A program made the position numbers and the translations under genes. The notes beneath the pieces were generated by a model, which searched no databases, had not been told where the DNA came from, and saw only the letters and a program-made list of their open reading frames with translations. Of a stretch of 64,000 bases of DNA, positions 30,745 through 38,728 are shown piece after piece; the first letter of the stretch is position 1, and every line of letters starts with the position of its first letter. The stretch comes from a bacterium YEK0313 (GTDB lineage: Bacteria; Pseudomonadota; Alphaproteobacteria; Rhizobiales; Phreatobacteraceae), in assembly GCA_000751295.2 (NCBI GenBank), contig CCMO02000001.1, forward strand, positions 1,413,501 to 1,477,500. Reading direction: 5' to 3'.

Positions 30745-31833
30745 ATGAAACGTCGCCATTTCGTCGGCAGCGCCGGTGCGCTGGTCGCCGCCGGCGCGGT
30801 CGCAGCGCCAGCGGTCGCGCAGTCCATGCCCGAAATCCGCTGGCGCCTGACCTCCAGCTTTCCGAAATCGCTGGATACGCTCTATGGCCTGACCGAAGTC
30901 TTCGTGAAGCGGGTCGCCGAGATCACCGACAACCGCTTCTTGATCCAGCCCTTTGCCGCCGGCGAGATCGTGCCCGGATTGCAGGCGCTCGATGCGGTGT
31001 CCAGCGGTGCGGTCGAATGCTGCCACACCGCATCCTATTATTATGTCGGGAAGGACCCGACCTTCACCTTCGGCTCGACCCTGCCTTTCGGCATGAACGC
31101 GCGCCAGCAGAACGCCTGGTTCTTCGACGGCGGCCTCGATCTGCTGAACGAATTCTACAAGGACTATGGCGTCGTCTCGATCGCCTGCGGCAATACCGGC
31201 ACGCAGATGGGTGGCTGGTTTCGCAAGGAGATCCGGACGCTCGCCGATTTCAAGGGCCTGAAATTCCGCATTGCCGGGCTTGCCGGCGCGATTCTCGCGC
31301 GCATCGGCGTCGTGCCGCAGCAGATTGCCGGCGGCGACCTCTATCCAGCGCTCGAGAAGGGCACCATCGATGCCGCCGAATGGGTCGGCCCCTATGACGA
31401 CCTCAAGCTCGGCCTCTATAAGGTCGCGCCCTATTACTATTATCCCGGCTGGTGGGAAGGCGGGGCGCAGCTCGCCGCCATGACCAACATCGCCAAATGG
31501 GACAGCTTGCCGAAACACTACAAGGCCGCGTTTCAGGCGGCCTCCTATGAGGCGGGGACCTGGATCCAGGCGCGCTATGACGCCCAGAACCCCGCGGCGC
31601 TCCGTTCGCTCGTGGCCCAGGGCGCGCAACTGCGCCCCTTCCCGCAGGACATGATGGAGGCCGCCTACAAGGAAGCGAATGCCTATTACGCCGAAATCGC
31701 GGCAGGCAATCCCCGGTTCAAGAAGGTGCTCGACCACTATATCGCCTTCCGCAACGAGGAATATCTCTGGTTCCAGGTGGCCGAATATACGTTCGACAGC
31801 TTCATGATCCGCATGCGCGCCCGGCCGAACTGA
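30745..31833 (+). CDS. TRAP transporter substrate-binding protein (DctP family), orphan
   Basis: A 362-residue periplasmic binding protein. The N-terminus has a twin-arginine-like signal (MKRRHFVGSAGALVAAGAVAAPAVAQ). The DctP fold is seen in IRWRLTSSFPKSLDTLYGLTEVFVKRVAEITDNRF, LADFKGLKFRIAGLAGAILARIG and the solute-binding DLYPALEKGTIDAAEWVGPYDD. Such proteins bind organic acid anions; DAAEWVGPYDD is typical of members that bind keto or aromatic acids. AGGGGAAG precedes the ATG at 30745. No DctQ or DctM membrane subunit is adjacent, so it must work with membrane proteins encoded elsewhere. Confidence 0.9.
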   Translation: MKRRHFVGSAGALVAAGAVAAPAVAQSMPEIRWRLTSSFPKSLDTLYGLTEVFVKRVAEITDNRFLIQPFAAGEIVPGLQALDAVSSGAVECCHTASYYYVGKDPTFTFGSTLPFGMNARQQNAWFFDGGLDLLNEFYKDYGVVSIACGNTGTQMGGWFRKEIRTLADFKGLKFRIAGLAGAILARIGVVPQQIAGGDLYPALEKGTIDAAEWVGPYDDLKLGLYKVAPYYYYPGWWEGGAQLAAMTNIAKWDSLPKHYKAAFQAASYEAGTWIQARYDAQNPAALRSLVAQGAQLRPFPQDMMEAAYKEANAYYAEIAAGNPRFKKVLDHYIAFRNEEYLWFQVAEYTFDSFMIRMRARPN

Positions 31834-31834
31834 T

Positions 31835-31857
31835 CCGGGCGAGGCCATTTCGCCCGG
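31835..31857 (+). terminator. Stem-loop immediately after the TRAP binding-protein gene
   Basis: CCGGGCGA (31835-31842) pairs perfectly with TCGCCCGG (31850-31857) across a 7-base loop, beginning 2 bases after the stop codon. No U-run follows. It is the first of two consecutive hairpins before ndvA and probably marks the 3' end of the dctP transcript. Confidence 0.45.
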
Positions 31858-31862
31858 CCCAG

Positions 31863-31893
31863 CCTTCGGCGCGACGACACCTTGCGCCGAAGG
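31863..31893. terminator. Second, 10-bp stem-loop between dctP and ndvA
   Basis: CCTTCGGCGC (31863-31872) pairs perfectly with GCGCCGAAGG (31884-31893) across an 11-base loop. It follows the 8-bp hairpin at 31835-31857 by 5 bases. A terminator, an RNA-stabilising structure or an operator are all possible. Confidence 0.4.
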
Positions 31894-32034
31894 TCACGCC
31901 TTGCGGTGCGCCGCGCCCCGTGTTCACAGTTGCTCGTGTCCCTTTGAACCTGGAATTCGCTCCGCGCTCGATGTCGGGCCGGGGCAGCTGCCAAGTTCGG
32001 GGCACGAGGGCGAGATTCCCATCGAGGACGGCGC

Positions 32035-33816
32035 ATGGCACTTCTCAAGGTCTACTGGCGGGTCCTGATGCAGCTCGGGCCGGAGCGCCGGCTCGGCATC
32101 ATCCTGCTCACCTGCAACATCATTCTCGCCTGCATCATGTTCGCCGAGCCGATCCTGTTCGGCCGCATCATCGACGCCCTCACCCGCGCCCAGGCGCAGA
32201 ACCGCACCATCACCTGGAGCGAGCTGCTGCCGCTGGTCGGCGCCTGGGTGTCGTTCGGCCTGTTCACCATCGTCGCCGGCGTCCTGGTGGCCCTGCATGC
32301 CGACCGCATGTCGCACCGCCGGCGGCTCGCCTTCATGCAGCACTTCTTCGAGCACGTGCTGAACCTGCCGCTCAGCTACCATTCCGGCACCCATTCCGGC
32401 CGCCTGCTCAAGCAGATGCTGGAAGGCTCCAACGCCATGGCCTGGCTGCTGCTGTCGTTCCTGCGCGAGCACTGCGCCTCGATGATCGCCCTCGTCATCC
32501 TGGTGCCGGTCTCGCTCTGGGTGAACTGGCGGCTCGGCATCCTGCTGGTCGTCATGGTGTTCTTCTTCTTCTTCCTGACGAGCTATGTGCTGCGCCGCAC
32601 CGAGACGCTGCAGGGCCACGTCCAGGAGTTCCACAACGCGCTCGCCGAACGGGCGACCGACGCGCTCGGCAACGTGCCGGTGATCCAGTCGTTCACCCGC
32701 ATCGACGCGGAGGTGCGCGCGATGCGCGCCACGGTCGACGCCCTGCTCGCCGCCCAGATCCCCGTCCTCTCCTGGTGGGCGATCGCGGCGGTCGCCTCGC
32801 GCGCCTCGGCGACCCTCACCGTGCTGGCGGTGTTCCTCACCGGCACCTGGCTGCATATCCATGGCCTTGCCAGCATCGGCGAGATCGTCACCTTCATGGG
32901 CTTTGCGACCATGCTGATCGCCAAGCTCGAGGCGCTGGTCGGCTTCATCAACGCGGTGTTCCTGGAAGGTCCGAAGATCCGCGACTTCTTCGACGTCATC
33001 GATACGACGCCGCAGGTGCGCGACCGACCGAACGCGGTCGATATCGGCAAGGTCACGGGCACGGTCGTGTTCGAGAACGTGTCGTTCTCCTATGACGGCA
33101 AGCGCGCGGCGGTGGCCGATCTCTCCTTCGTGGCGGCGCCCGGCGACACCATCGCCCTGGTCGGCTCCACCGGCTCAGGCAAATCCACCACCCTGTCGCT
33201 GCTGCACCGGGTCTTCGATCCGCAATCCGGCCGCATCACCATCGACGGCCAGGACATCCGCGACGTCACCCTCGGCTCGCTCCGGCGCAATATCGGCGTC
33301 GTGTTCCAGGAGCCCATGCTGTTCGCCCGCACCATCAAGGAGAACCTGCAGGTCGGCCGGCCGGACGCCACCGATGCCGAGATCTGGGAGGCTTGCGAGC
33401 GCGCCCAGGCGGTCGAATTTCTCAAGCGCCAGCCCGGCGGGCTGGACACCGAGATCGCCGAGCGCGGCCGGTCGCTGTCGGGCGGCGAGCGCCAGCGCCT
33501 GTCGATCGCACGCGCGCTCCTGAAGGATCCGCCGGTCCTGATCCTGGACGAAGCGACCTCGGCTCTCGACGCCGCGACCGAGCAGAAGCTGCAGGCCGCC
33601 CTCGTCGAGGTGATGAAGGGCCGCACCACCTTCGTCATCGCGCACCGGCTCGCCACCATCCGCCACGCGACGCGCATCCTGGTGTTCGACCAGGGCCGCG
33701 TGGTCGAGACCGGATCGTTCGAGGCGCTGGTCGCCCAGGGCGGCATCTTCGCCGGGCTCGCCAGGGCGCAGTTCATGGCCGGCGATGCCGAAAAGGCGGC
33801 GGCCGCCGCGACCTGA
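32035..33816 (+). CDS. ndvA: Cyclic beta-1,2-glucan exporter, ATP-binding/permease protein
   Basis: A 593-residue half-size ABC exporter matching NdvA/ChvA, which moves cyclic beta-(1,2)-glucan to the periplasm in Rhizobiales, important for osmoadaptation and host interaction. The membrane domain (residues 1-310) begins MALLKVYWRVLMQLGPERRLG. Six hydrophobic spans follow, with LPLSYHSGTHSGRLLKQMLEGSNAMAWL as a recognisable cytoplasmic segment. The ATPase has GSTGSGKST, LSGGERQRLSIARALL and LILDEATSALD. No glucan synthase (ndvB) is next to it here. The exporter assignment rests on overall similarity remembered from the family. Confidence 0.9.
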   Translation: MALLKVYWRVLMQLGPERRLGIILLTCNIILACIMFAEPILFGRIIDALTRAQAQNRTITWSELLPLVGAWVSFGLFTIVAGVLVALHADRMSHRRRLAFMQHFFEHVLNLPLSYHSGTHSGRLLKQMLEGSNAMAWLLLSFLREHCASMIALVILVPVSLWVNWRLGILLVVMVFFFFFLTSYVLRRTETLQGHVQEFHNALAERATDALGNVPVIQSFTRIDAEVRAMRATVDALLAAQIPVLSWWAIAAVASRASATLTVLAVFLTGTWLHIHGLASIGEIVTFMGFATMLIAKLEALVGFINAVFLEGPKIRDFFDVIDTTPQVRDRPNAVDIGKVTGTVVFENVSFSYDGKRAAVADLSFVAAPGDTIALVGSTGSGKSTTLSLLHRVFDPQSGRITIDGQDIRDVTLGSLRRNIGVVFQEPMLFARTIKENLQVGRPDATDAEIWEACERAQAVEFLKRQPGGLDTEIAERGRSLSGGERQRLSIARALLKDPPVLILDEATSALDAATEQKLQAALVEVMKGRTTFVIAHRLATIRHATRILVFDQGRVVETGSFEALVAQGGIFAGLARAQFMAGDAEKAAAAAT

Positions 33817-33823
33817 GGCGGCG

Positions 33824-34642
33824 TCAGACGAAACGCAGCGACATCGGGGCGAGCGCAAGGCCCTCGACCACCGTCGACCAGGTCTCGCCCGGCGCCACCG
33901 GAAAGGCGCGGGTCACCGTTCCCGTGGTGATGATCTCGCCCGCGGCGATCGGCTGGGCCTCGGGGTCGGCGGCGAGAACGCCGGCCAGGTGCCGGACCGC
34001 CGAGAGCGGCCCGTCGAGCACGTTGGAGAGCACGCCGCGATCGACCGCGACACCGTCCTTCGACAAGGTGATGGTCGCTTCCCTCAGCCGTTCCAGCCAG
34101 GGCTCGGCCGGGCCCGTCACGGCGACGGGCGGCCCGCAATGGAGCGCGCCGTGCAGGCCGAAGGCGGCGGTGCAGTCGGCGCCCTGGAACTGCCAGCCCG
34201 GAAACAGCGACTGGACGATCTCGAAGCCATGCGCGATCCAGTCGATCGACGCCAGAATGGCGCGCTCATCCATGTCGGGCGTCACGCCGGCCTTGAAACG
34301 GAAGACGATTTCCGGCTCGATCCGCGGTTCGACGAGATGGCCGAGCGGCGCCTCGGCCGGGCCCGTCACCGCCTTGTAGGTCGTGTCGTAGACAGGCCCC
34401 CAGATCGGCGCATAGACCCCGTATTCGTCCCAGATGGTCCGGTTGGTGAAACCGATCTTGCGCCCGACCACCCGCTCGCCGCGGGCGATGCGCCGCCGCG
34501 TGACCTCGTGGGCGACCCTCTGGGCGTCCTCGGTCGAAAAGGTCGGCTCGATGCCCGTCAGCGGGCTGATCTGCCGGCGGCCGTCATAGGCGGCCAGCAC
34601 TTCGCCCGCGAACAGGCGCGTCTGCGAGGAACACAGCGACAT
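33824..34642 (-). CDS. Fumarylacetoacetate hydrolase / 2-keto-4-pentenoate hydratase family protein
   Basis: A 272-residue FAH-superfamily enzyme of the hydratase/decarboxylase type used in meta-cleavage of aromatics. The metal-binding acidic motif is VEPRIEPEIVFRFK (about residues 95-108). Other features are VVGRKIGFTNRTIWDEYGV at residues 55-73 and AGEIITTGTVTRAFPVAPGETW near the C-terminus. No other aromatic-degradation gene adjoins it, so the substrate is open. I chose ATG 34642 (MSLCSS) over ATG 34672, whose extension covers an inverted-repeat region without homologous content. Confidence 0.85.
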   Translation of the reverse strand: MSLCSSQTRLFAGEVLAAYDGRRQISPLTGIEPTFSTEDAQRVAHEVTRRRIARGERVVGRKIGFTNRTIWDEYGVYAPIWGPVYDTTYKAVTGPAEAPLGHLVEPRIEPEIVFRFKAGVTPDMDERAILASIDWIAHGFEIVQSLFPGWQFQGADCTAAFGLHGALHCGPPVAVTGPAEPWLERLREATITLSKDGVAVDRGVLSNVLDGPLSAVRHLAGVLAADPEAQPIAAGEIITTGTVTRAFPVAPGETWSTVVEGLALAPMSLRFV

Positions 34643-34671
34643 GGCATTCATTCCAGCAACCGGACATGGCA

Positions 34672-34697
34672 ACGCCTCCGGCTTGACCCGGAGGCGT
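34672..34697 (-). terminator. Ten-bp stem-loop downstream of ctpA
   Basis: ACGCCTCCGG (34672-34681) pairs perfectly with CCGGAGGCGT (34688-34697) across CTTGAC. It lies 47 bases past the ctpA stop on the minus strand and just upstream of the FAH-family gene. No U-run follows in either direction. It probably ends the envC-ctpA transcript, or lies in the leader of the FAH gene. Confidence 0.45.
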
Positions 34698-34744
34698 GAC
34701 CTGGTGACCGAGAATGACCTGCCCTCGGCGGGCCGGCAATGGCC

Positions 34745-36208
34745 TTATTGCGGCGTCGCTGGTGCCGGCTGCGCAGGGGCCGGCGCCGGGCTCGGCGCAG
34801 GCGCCGGATTGGCCGGAGCGGGCGCCGCCGGGGCCGGAGCGGGCTGGGCCAGCTGGGCCGGAGCCGCCGCGCTGCGGGTCGAAGGCGGGAATTTCGGATC
34901 GGTCCTCACCCCGCGCAGCAGATCCAGCGCATGGTTGAGCTGGATGTCGTCCTTCTGCTCGCGCGGAACATAGCCCGAGGACGCCGAACGCTCCTCGTTG
35001 TTCTCCTGATTCGGATTGCGCAGATGGCCGCGCAGGCCGGCTTCGCCGCGATTCTGCTGGGCGGCTTCCGCGATGCGCGCCCTCAGCTCCTCCGGCAGCG
35101 GCTGCTCGACCGCAATGTCCGGGTCGATGCCGCGCGCCTGGATCGACCGGCCCGACGGCGTGTAGTAGCGCGCCGTGGTCAGCCGCAGCGCGCCCTGGCT
35201 GCCGAGCGGAATGATGGTCTGCACCGAGCCCTTGCCGAACGAGCGGGTGCCGAGCACGGTCGCCCGCTTGTGGTCCTGCAGCGCGCCGGCGACGATCTCG
35301 GAGGCCGAGGCCGAACCGCCATTGATCAGCACGATCACCGGCTTGCCGCCGGTGAGGTCGCCCGAGCGGGCGTTCCAGCGCTGCGTTTCCTCGGCGTTGC
35401 GGCCGCGGGTGGAGACGATCTCGCCGCGCTCCAGGAACGCATCGGAGACCGAGATCGACTGGTCGAGCAGGCCGCCCGGATTGTTCCTGAGGTCGACGAC
35501 ATAGCCGCGCAGCTTGTCGGCCGGCACCTTGTTGCGGATCTCCTCCAGCGCCCGGCGCAGGCTGTCCGTGGTCTGCTCGTTGAACTGGGTGATGCGGATA
35601 TAGCCGATATCGTCGCCGATCACCTGATGGCGCACGGCGCGGATGACGATCCGGTCGCGGGTGATCGGAATGTCGCGCGCGGCGGCGCCGGTCCGCGTGA
35701 CGCGAATGGTGATCTGCGAGCCGACCGGGCCGCGCATCTTTTCCACCGCCTGCTGCAGCGTGAGGCCCTGGATCGGCTCATTGTCGATATGGGTGATGAT
35801 GTCGTTGGCGAGGATCCCCGCCTTGGACGCCGGCGTGTCGTCGATCGGCGCGACCACCTTGATCGCACCGTCCTCCTGGGTGACCTCGATGCCGAGGCCG
35901 CCGAACTCGCCGCGCGTCTGCACCTGCATGTCACGGAAATTGCGCGCGTCCATGTAGCTCGAATGCGGGTCGAGCGAGGACAGCATGCCGTTGATCGCCG
36001 CTTCGATCAGCTTGGCGTCGTCGGGCTTTTCGACATAGTCGGAACGAACCCGCTCGAAAATGTCACCGAACAGATTGATCTGCCGGTAGGTGTCGGATCC
36101 TGCGGCATTGGCGCTCATGCCGAGGATCGCCCGCGGCTGCGACAGCGCGACGGTCGCGAGCGCACCCATGGCGGCACCGGCAAGGAGGAGCGAAGCTTTG
36201 CGCATCAT
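34745..36208 (-). CDS. ctpA: S41 family carboxy-terminal processing protease
   Basis: A 487-residue periplasmic protease. The signal sequence is MMRKASLLLAGAAMGALATVALS. A PDZ domain lies around residues 95-170 (GEFGGLGIEVTQEDGAIKVVAPIDDTPASKAG, in parts). The S41 catalytic serine is in INGGSASASEIVAGAL and the general-base lysine in GTRSFGKGSVQT. After about residue 435 the protein ends in a roughly 50-residue Pro/Ala repeat tail (QPAPAPAAPAPANPAP), an extension that could span the cell wall. Its start overlaps the envC stop by 4 bases, so protease and amidase activator are coexpressed. Confidence 0.93.
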   Translation of the reverse strand: MMRKASLLLAGAAMGALATVALSQPRAILGMSANAAGSDTYRQINLFGDIFERVRSDYVEKPDDAKLIEAAINGMLSSLDPHSSYMDARNFRDMQVQTRGEFGGLGIEVTQEDGAIKVVAPIDDTPASKAGILANDIITHIDNEPIQGLTLQQAVEKMRGPVGSQITIRVTRTGAAARDIPITRDRIVIRAVRHQVIGDDIGYIRITQFNEQTTDSLRRALEEIRNKVPADKLRGYVVDLRNNPGGLLDQSISVSDAFLERGEIVSTRGRNAEETQRWNARSGDLTGGKPVIVLINGGSASASEIVAGALQDHKRATVLGTRSFGKGSVQTIIPLGSQGALRLTTARYYTPSGRSIQARGIDPDIAVEQPLPEELRARIAEAAQQNRGEAGLRGHLRNPNQENNEERSASSGYVPREQKDDIQLNHALDLLRGVRTDPKFPPSTRSAAAPAQLAQPAPAPAAPAPANPAPAPSPAPAPAQPAPATPQ

Positions 36209-37551
36209 CCGCGAACCCTTTCATTGGTCTGCGCGCCCGGGCCCCGCGGGGCCCACCAAGGCGCCGGATCGATGTTCGATCCATCCTTGCGGAACTCGAC
36301 ATAGAGGACGGGCTGGGAGGAGCCCGTTGTCACCGCCGCAGCCGGCGGGGGCGCATCCCCCATAACGCCCACCGGCTCGCCGGCCAAGACGAATTGGCCA
36401 AGATCGACCGTGATCCTGTCCATTCCGGCGAGGACGAGATGATACCCGCCCCCGGCATTGAGGATCAAGAGTTGTCCATAGGTCCGGAACGGGCCGGAAT
36501 AGACCACCCAGCCATCCGCCGGCGCCGTGACGGAAGCGCCCGGGCGGGTGGCGAAGGACTGTCCGCGCTCGGTTCCGCCAAGGCCGTCCTGCGCGCCGAA
36601 TTCGCGCAGGCGGGTGCCCAGAACCGGCATCGGCAGGCTTCCGCGCGTCTGCGCGAAGGGAATTGCCGGGTTCATCCGCCCGGCATTCTGCAGGGCGGCC
36701 ATCTGCGCGCGCCGGTCGGTCGCGGCCGGGCCGCGCGCCACCACCGAGGTGCGCGCCGCCTCGGCGGCGCGCCGCGCGGCGGCAATTTCAGTCTCCATGC
36801 GGCCGATCAAAAGTTCGAGATTGTCGGCCTGACGCGACAATCCGCTGGCCTTCTGGCGCTCGGCATCCAGCGTCTGCTCGCTCGTCGCGAGCTGCTTCTG
36901 GCGTGCCTCGGCCAGCGCCTCCACCCGGATCCGCTCGTTGTCGAGCGAGACCATGTCGCGCTTCAGCGTGTCGCGCTCGGCCAGGATCGAGCGGCGCACA
37001 TTGGCGAGATCTTCGAGATCGCGCGCCAGCACGCGCACGGCATCGCGCATTTCCGGCACCAGCGTGCCGAGCAGCATGGCGGTCCTGACCGTTTTCAGCA
37101 CGTCGTCGGCGCCGACCAGCATGGCCGGCGGCGGCCGGCGTCCCATGCGCTGGAGCGAAGCCAGGACCTGGGCGATCAGGTCGCGCCGTTCGTCGAGGGA
37201 GGCACGCAGCTCCGCCTCGCGGCCATCGAGCCCGGCAAGGCGCGCCTCGCTCTCGATCACCTTGCCCTCCAGCTCCCGGACCCGCGCGGCCGCTTCGATG
37301 CCGGACCGCACCAGCGCGGCGCGGTCGGCACGCATCGTGCCGATTTCCGTCTCGATCCGCGTGCGTTCGGCATTGGCGCGCGCAAGATCATTCTTGATCG
37401 CATCGAGCTCGCGCTGCCGCTCGCGACGCTCCGCCTCCGCCCGCTCCGCCGGTGTCGGCGCCTGAGCGGTCGCCGGCAGGGCGACGACGAAGGGAACCAG
37501 AAAGGCGGGACTGAGACGCATCAGGGCCCGAATCGGCAGGGCGAACGACAA
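36205..37551 (-). CDS. EnvC-like murein hydrolase activator (degenerate M23/LytM)
   Basis: A 448-residue periplasmic protein with a signal peptide (LSPAFLVPFVVALPATAQA). A long coiled coil spans about residues 30-270 (RERQRELDAIKNDLARANAERTRIETEIG and similar heptads). The C-terminal M23 LytM fold occupies residues 310-430 (GTERGQSFATRPGASVTAPADG, YGQLLILNAGGGYHLVLAGMD). The zinc-binding HxxxD and HxH residues are missing, as in EnvC and NlpD, which activate amidases rather than cut peptidoglycan. It overlaps ctpA by ATGA. Confidence 0.9.
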   Translation of the reverse strand: MSFALPIRALMRLSPAFLVPFVVALPATAQAPTPAERAEAERRERQRELDAIKNDLARANAERTRIETEIGTMRADRAALVRSGIEAAARVRELEGKVIESEARLAGLDGREAELRASLDERRDLIAQVLASLQRMGRRPPPAMLVGADDVLKTVRTAMLLGTLVPEMRDAVRVLARDLEDLANVRRSILAERDTLKRDMVSLDNERIRVEALAEARQKQLATSEQTLDAERQKASGLSRQADNLELLIGRMETEIAAARRAAEAARTSVVARGPAATDRRAQMAALQNAGRMNPAIPFAQTRGSLPMPVLGTRLREFGAQDGLGGTERGQSFATRPGASVTAPADGWVVYSGPFRTYGQLLILNAGGGYHLVLAGMDRITVDLGQFVLAGEPVGVMGDAPPPAAAVTTGSSQPVLYVEFRKDGSNIDPAPWWAPRGPGAQTNERVRG

Positions 37552-37633
37552 GGGACTTACACTCTATGCCCGCCGGGGCGGAATCAGGGCAAGCGGGTGT
37601 TGCTTTGGCGGCACAGTGTTGCCGCCGTGCCGC

Positions 37634-38359
37634 TCAGTTGAACAGCGCGTCGATCTCGTCCTGGCTGGCATGGCCCGCCTCGCCCTGGAGCTTCGGGCCG
37701 TTGACGAGGCCGGCATCGCCGGTCGCCTCGGCCATGGCCTCCACCGAGACGTCGCGGAACGAATCGATGCCGCCCCAGATGTCCATCATCCTGACGATGC
37801 GCTCCTCGATGAATTTCAGCGTGTTGACCACCTTGGTGATGCGCTGGCCGGTCAGGTCCTGGAAATTGCAGTGCTCGAAGATGGTGATGATCTTCTGCTG
37901 GATGTCGTCGACGGCACCGCGGTCCTGCTGGCTCTTGAGCTTGGCCGCGAGCTGGCCGGCGATCTGGTCGATGGTCTCGGCCGCGCTCAGAATGCCCTCG
38001 GTCGCCTCCTCGGTGCCCGAGACGATGGCGTCGAGCTCGTGGGTCACGCGGGTCATCTGCTTGCCCTGGAACCCCGAGACATGCAGCGTCGCGATCTCGT
38101 GCTTGGTCTGGTTGATCGCCGAATAGATGCTGTCGAGCTCGGCCTTGAGCTTCAGCGCCTCCTGCATCTCGCTGCGATAGGCCTCGATCATCTGCCGCGA
38201 CACCTCTTCGGCCGGCTGGATCAGCGCGCGCAGCGACTTCAGTTCCGCCATGATCTCCAGATGGCCGGCGCCGGCGGGCGTTCCGTCGGCCATCGGCCAG
38301 GCAACGTCCGCCGGTTGCGAGAACGATTCAATGCGGAAGGCTTTTTTCGAGGCGCGCAT
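37634..38359 (-). CDS. cheZ: Protein phosphatase CheZ
   Basis: A 241-residue chemotaxis phosphatase that dephosphorylates CheY-P. The catalytic motif is CNFQDLTGQRI with Asp168 and Gln172, equivalent to the Asp and Gln pair of E. coli CheZ. Long amphipathic helices (residues 36-200) form the expected hairpin. The C-terminal SQDEIDALFN resembles the CheY-docking helix. No flagellar or che genes adjoin it in this window. A candidate CtrA-like site lies 117 bases upstream. The start at 38359 is the first ATG; a later start near residue 23 cannot be excluded. Confidence 0.92.
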   Translation of the reverse strand: MRASKKAFRIESFSQPADVAWPMADGTPAGAGHLEIMAELKSLRALIQPAEEVSRQMIEAYRSEMQEALKLKAELDSIYSAINQTKHEIATLHVSGFQGKQMTRVTHELDAIVSGTEEATEGILSAAETIDQIAGQLAAKLKSQQDRGAVDDIQQKIITIFEHCNFQDLTGQRITKVVNTLKFIEERIVRMMDIWGGIDSFRDVSVEAMAEATGDAGLVNGPKLQGEAGHASQDEIDALFN

Positions 38360-38728
38360 GGACGATCCGGATGTCGGGCGACCGGTGCGTTTCTGCCCGG
38401 TCCTTGGCCGAAATCTTGAACGGTCGCCTGGTTAAGAGCGCGTTCCGGCCGGTCGGAGAAAGATGCTGTTACCGGGTAAAACGACGTTAACCTTGCCGGC
38501 GCGCTAACGGCGCCGGCGGTGCGCTCGCGACGGCCGCTCGACGACCTCGTCGGGCGCCGCCGGCAACCGTCGCCCTTCATCCCCCGTTAAGCCAGGATGA
38601 GGCTTGTCTTCTTCCAGGCGCCCGAAGCCGCGGCGGCGCAACGGTCGATCCGTTCGCGCAGCACTTCGGGCGTGACCAAAGCCAAGGGGCCGCGCCCGCC
38701 GGCCGGCTCCGCCAATACGGGTTCGCCG
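38360..38728. other. Divergent intergenic region between cheZ and the L,D-transpeptidase gene
   Basis: This 369-base stretch is the longest non-coding gap in the window. It contains a GTAA-N7-TTAAC motif (38476-38491) and an 8-bp hairpin GCCGGCGC/GCGCCGGC (38495-38517). TTAA-containing words also occur near 38432 and 38588. An open frame from 38597 joins the transpeptidase gene, but I regard that part as untranslated because the signal peptide starts at 38729. Confidence 0.6.
38476..38491. promoter_or_regulatory. Candidate CtrA-like binding site
   Basis: The sequence GTAAAACGACGTTAAC fits TTAA-N7-TTAAC, the binding pattern of the alphaproteobacterial cell-cycle regulator CtrA, with one mismatch in the first half site. 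It lies between cheZ and a cell-wall L,D-transpeptidase gene, both of a class often controlled by CtrA. The match is short and needs testing. Confidence 0.35.

Noticed and set aside
32035..33095. Plus- and minus-strand overlapping frames across ndvA.
   Set aside because: These are compositionally biased shadows of ndvA; only the ndvA frame has Walker motifs and membrane helices.
36205..37551. Loss of zinc ligands in the M23 domain as a sign of a broken gene.
   Set aside because: EnvC- and NlpD-type activators naturally lack these residues, and the gene overlaps ctpA in a normal operon.
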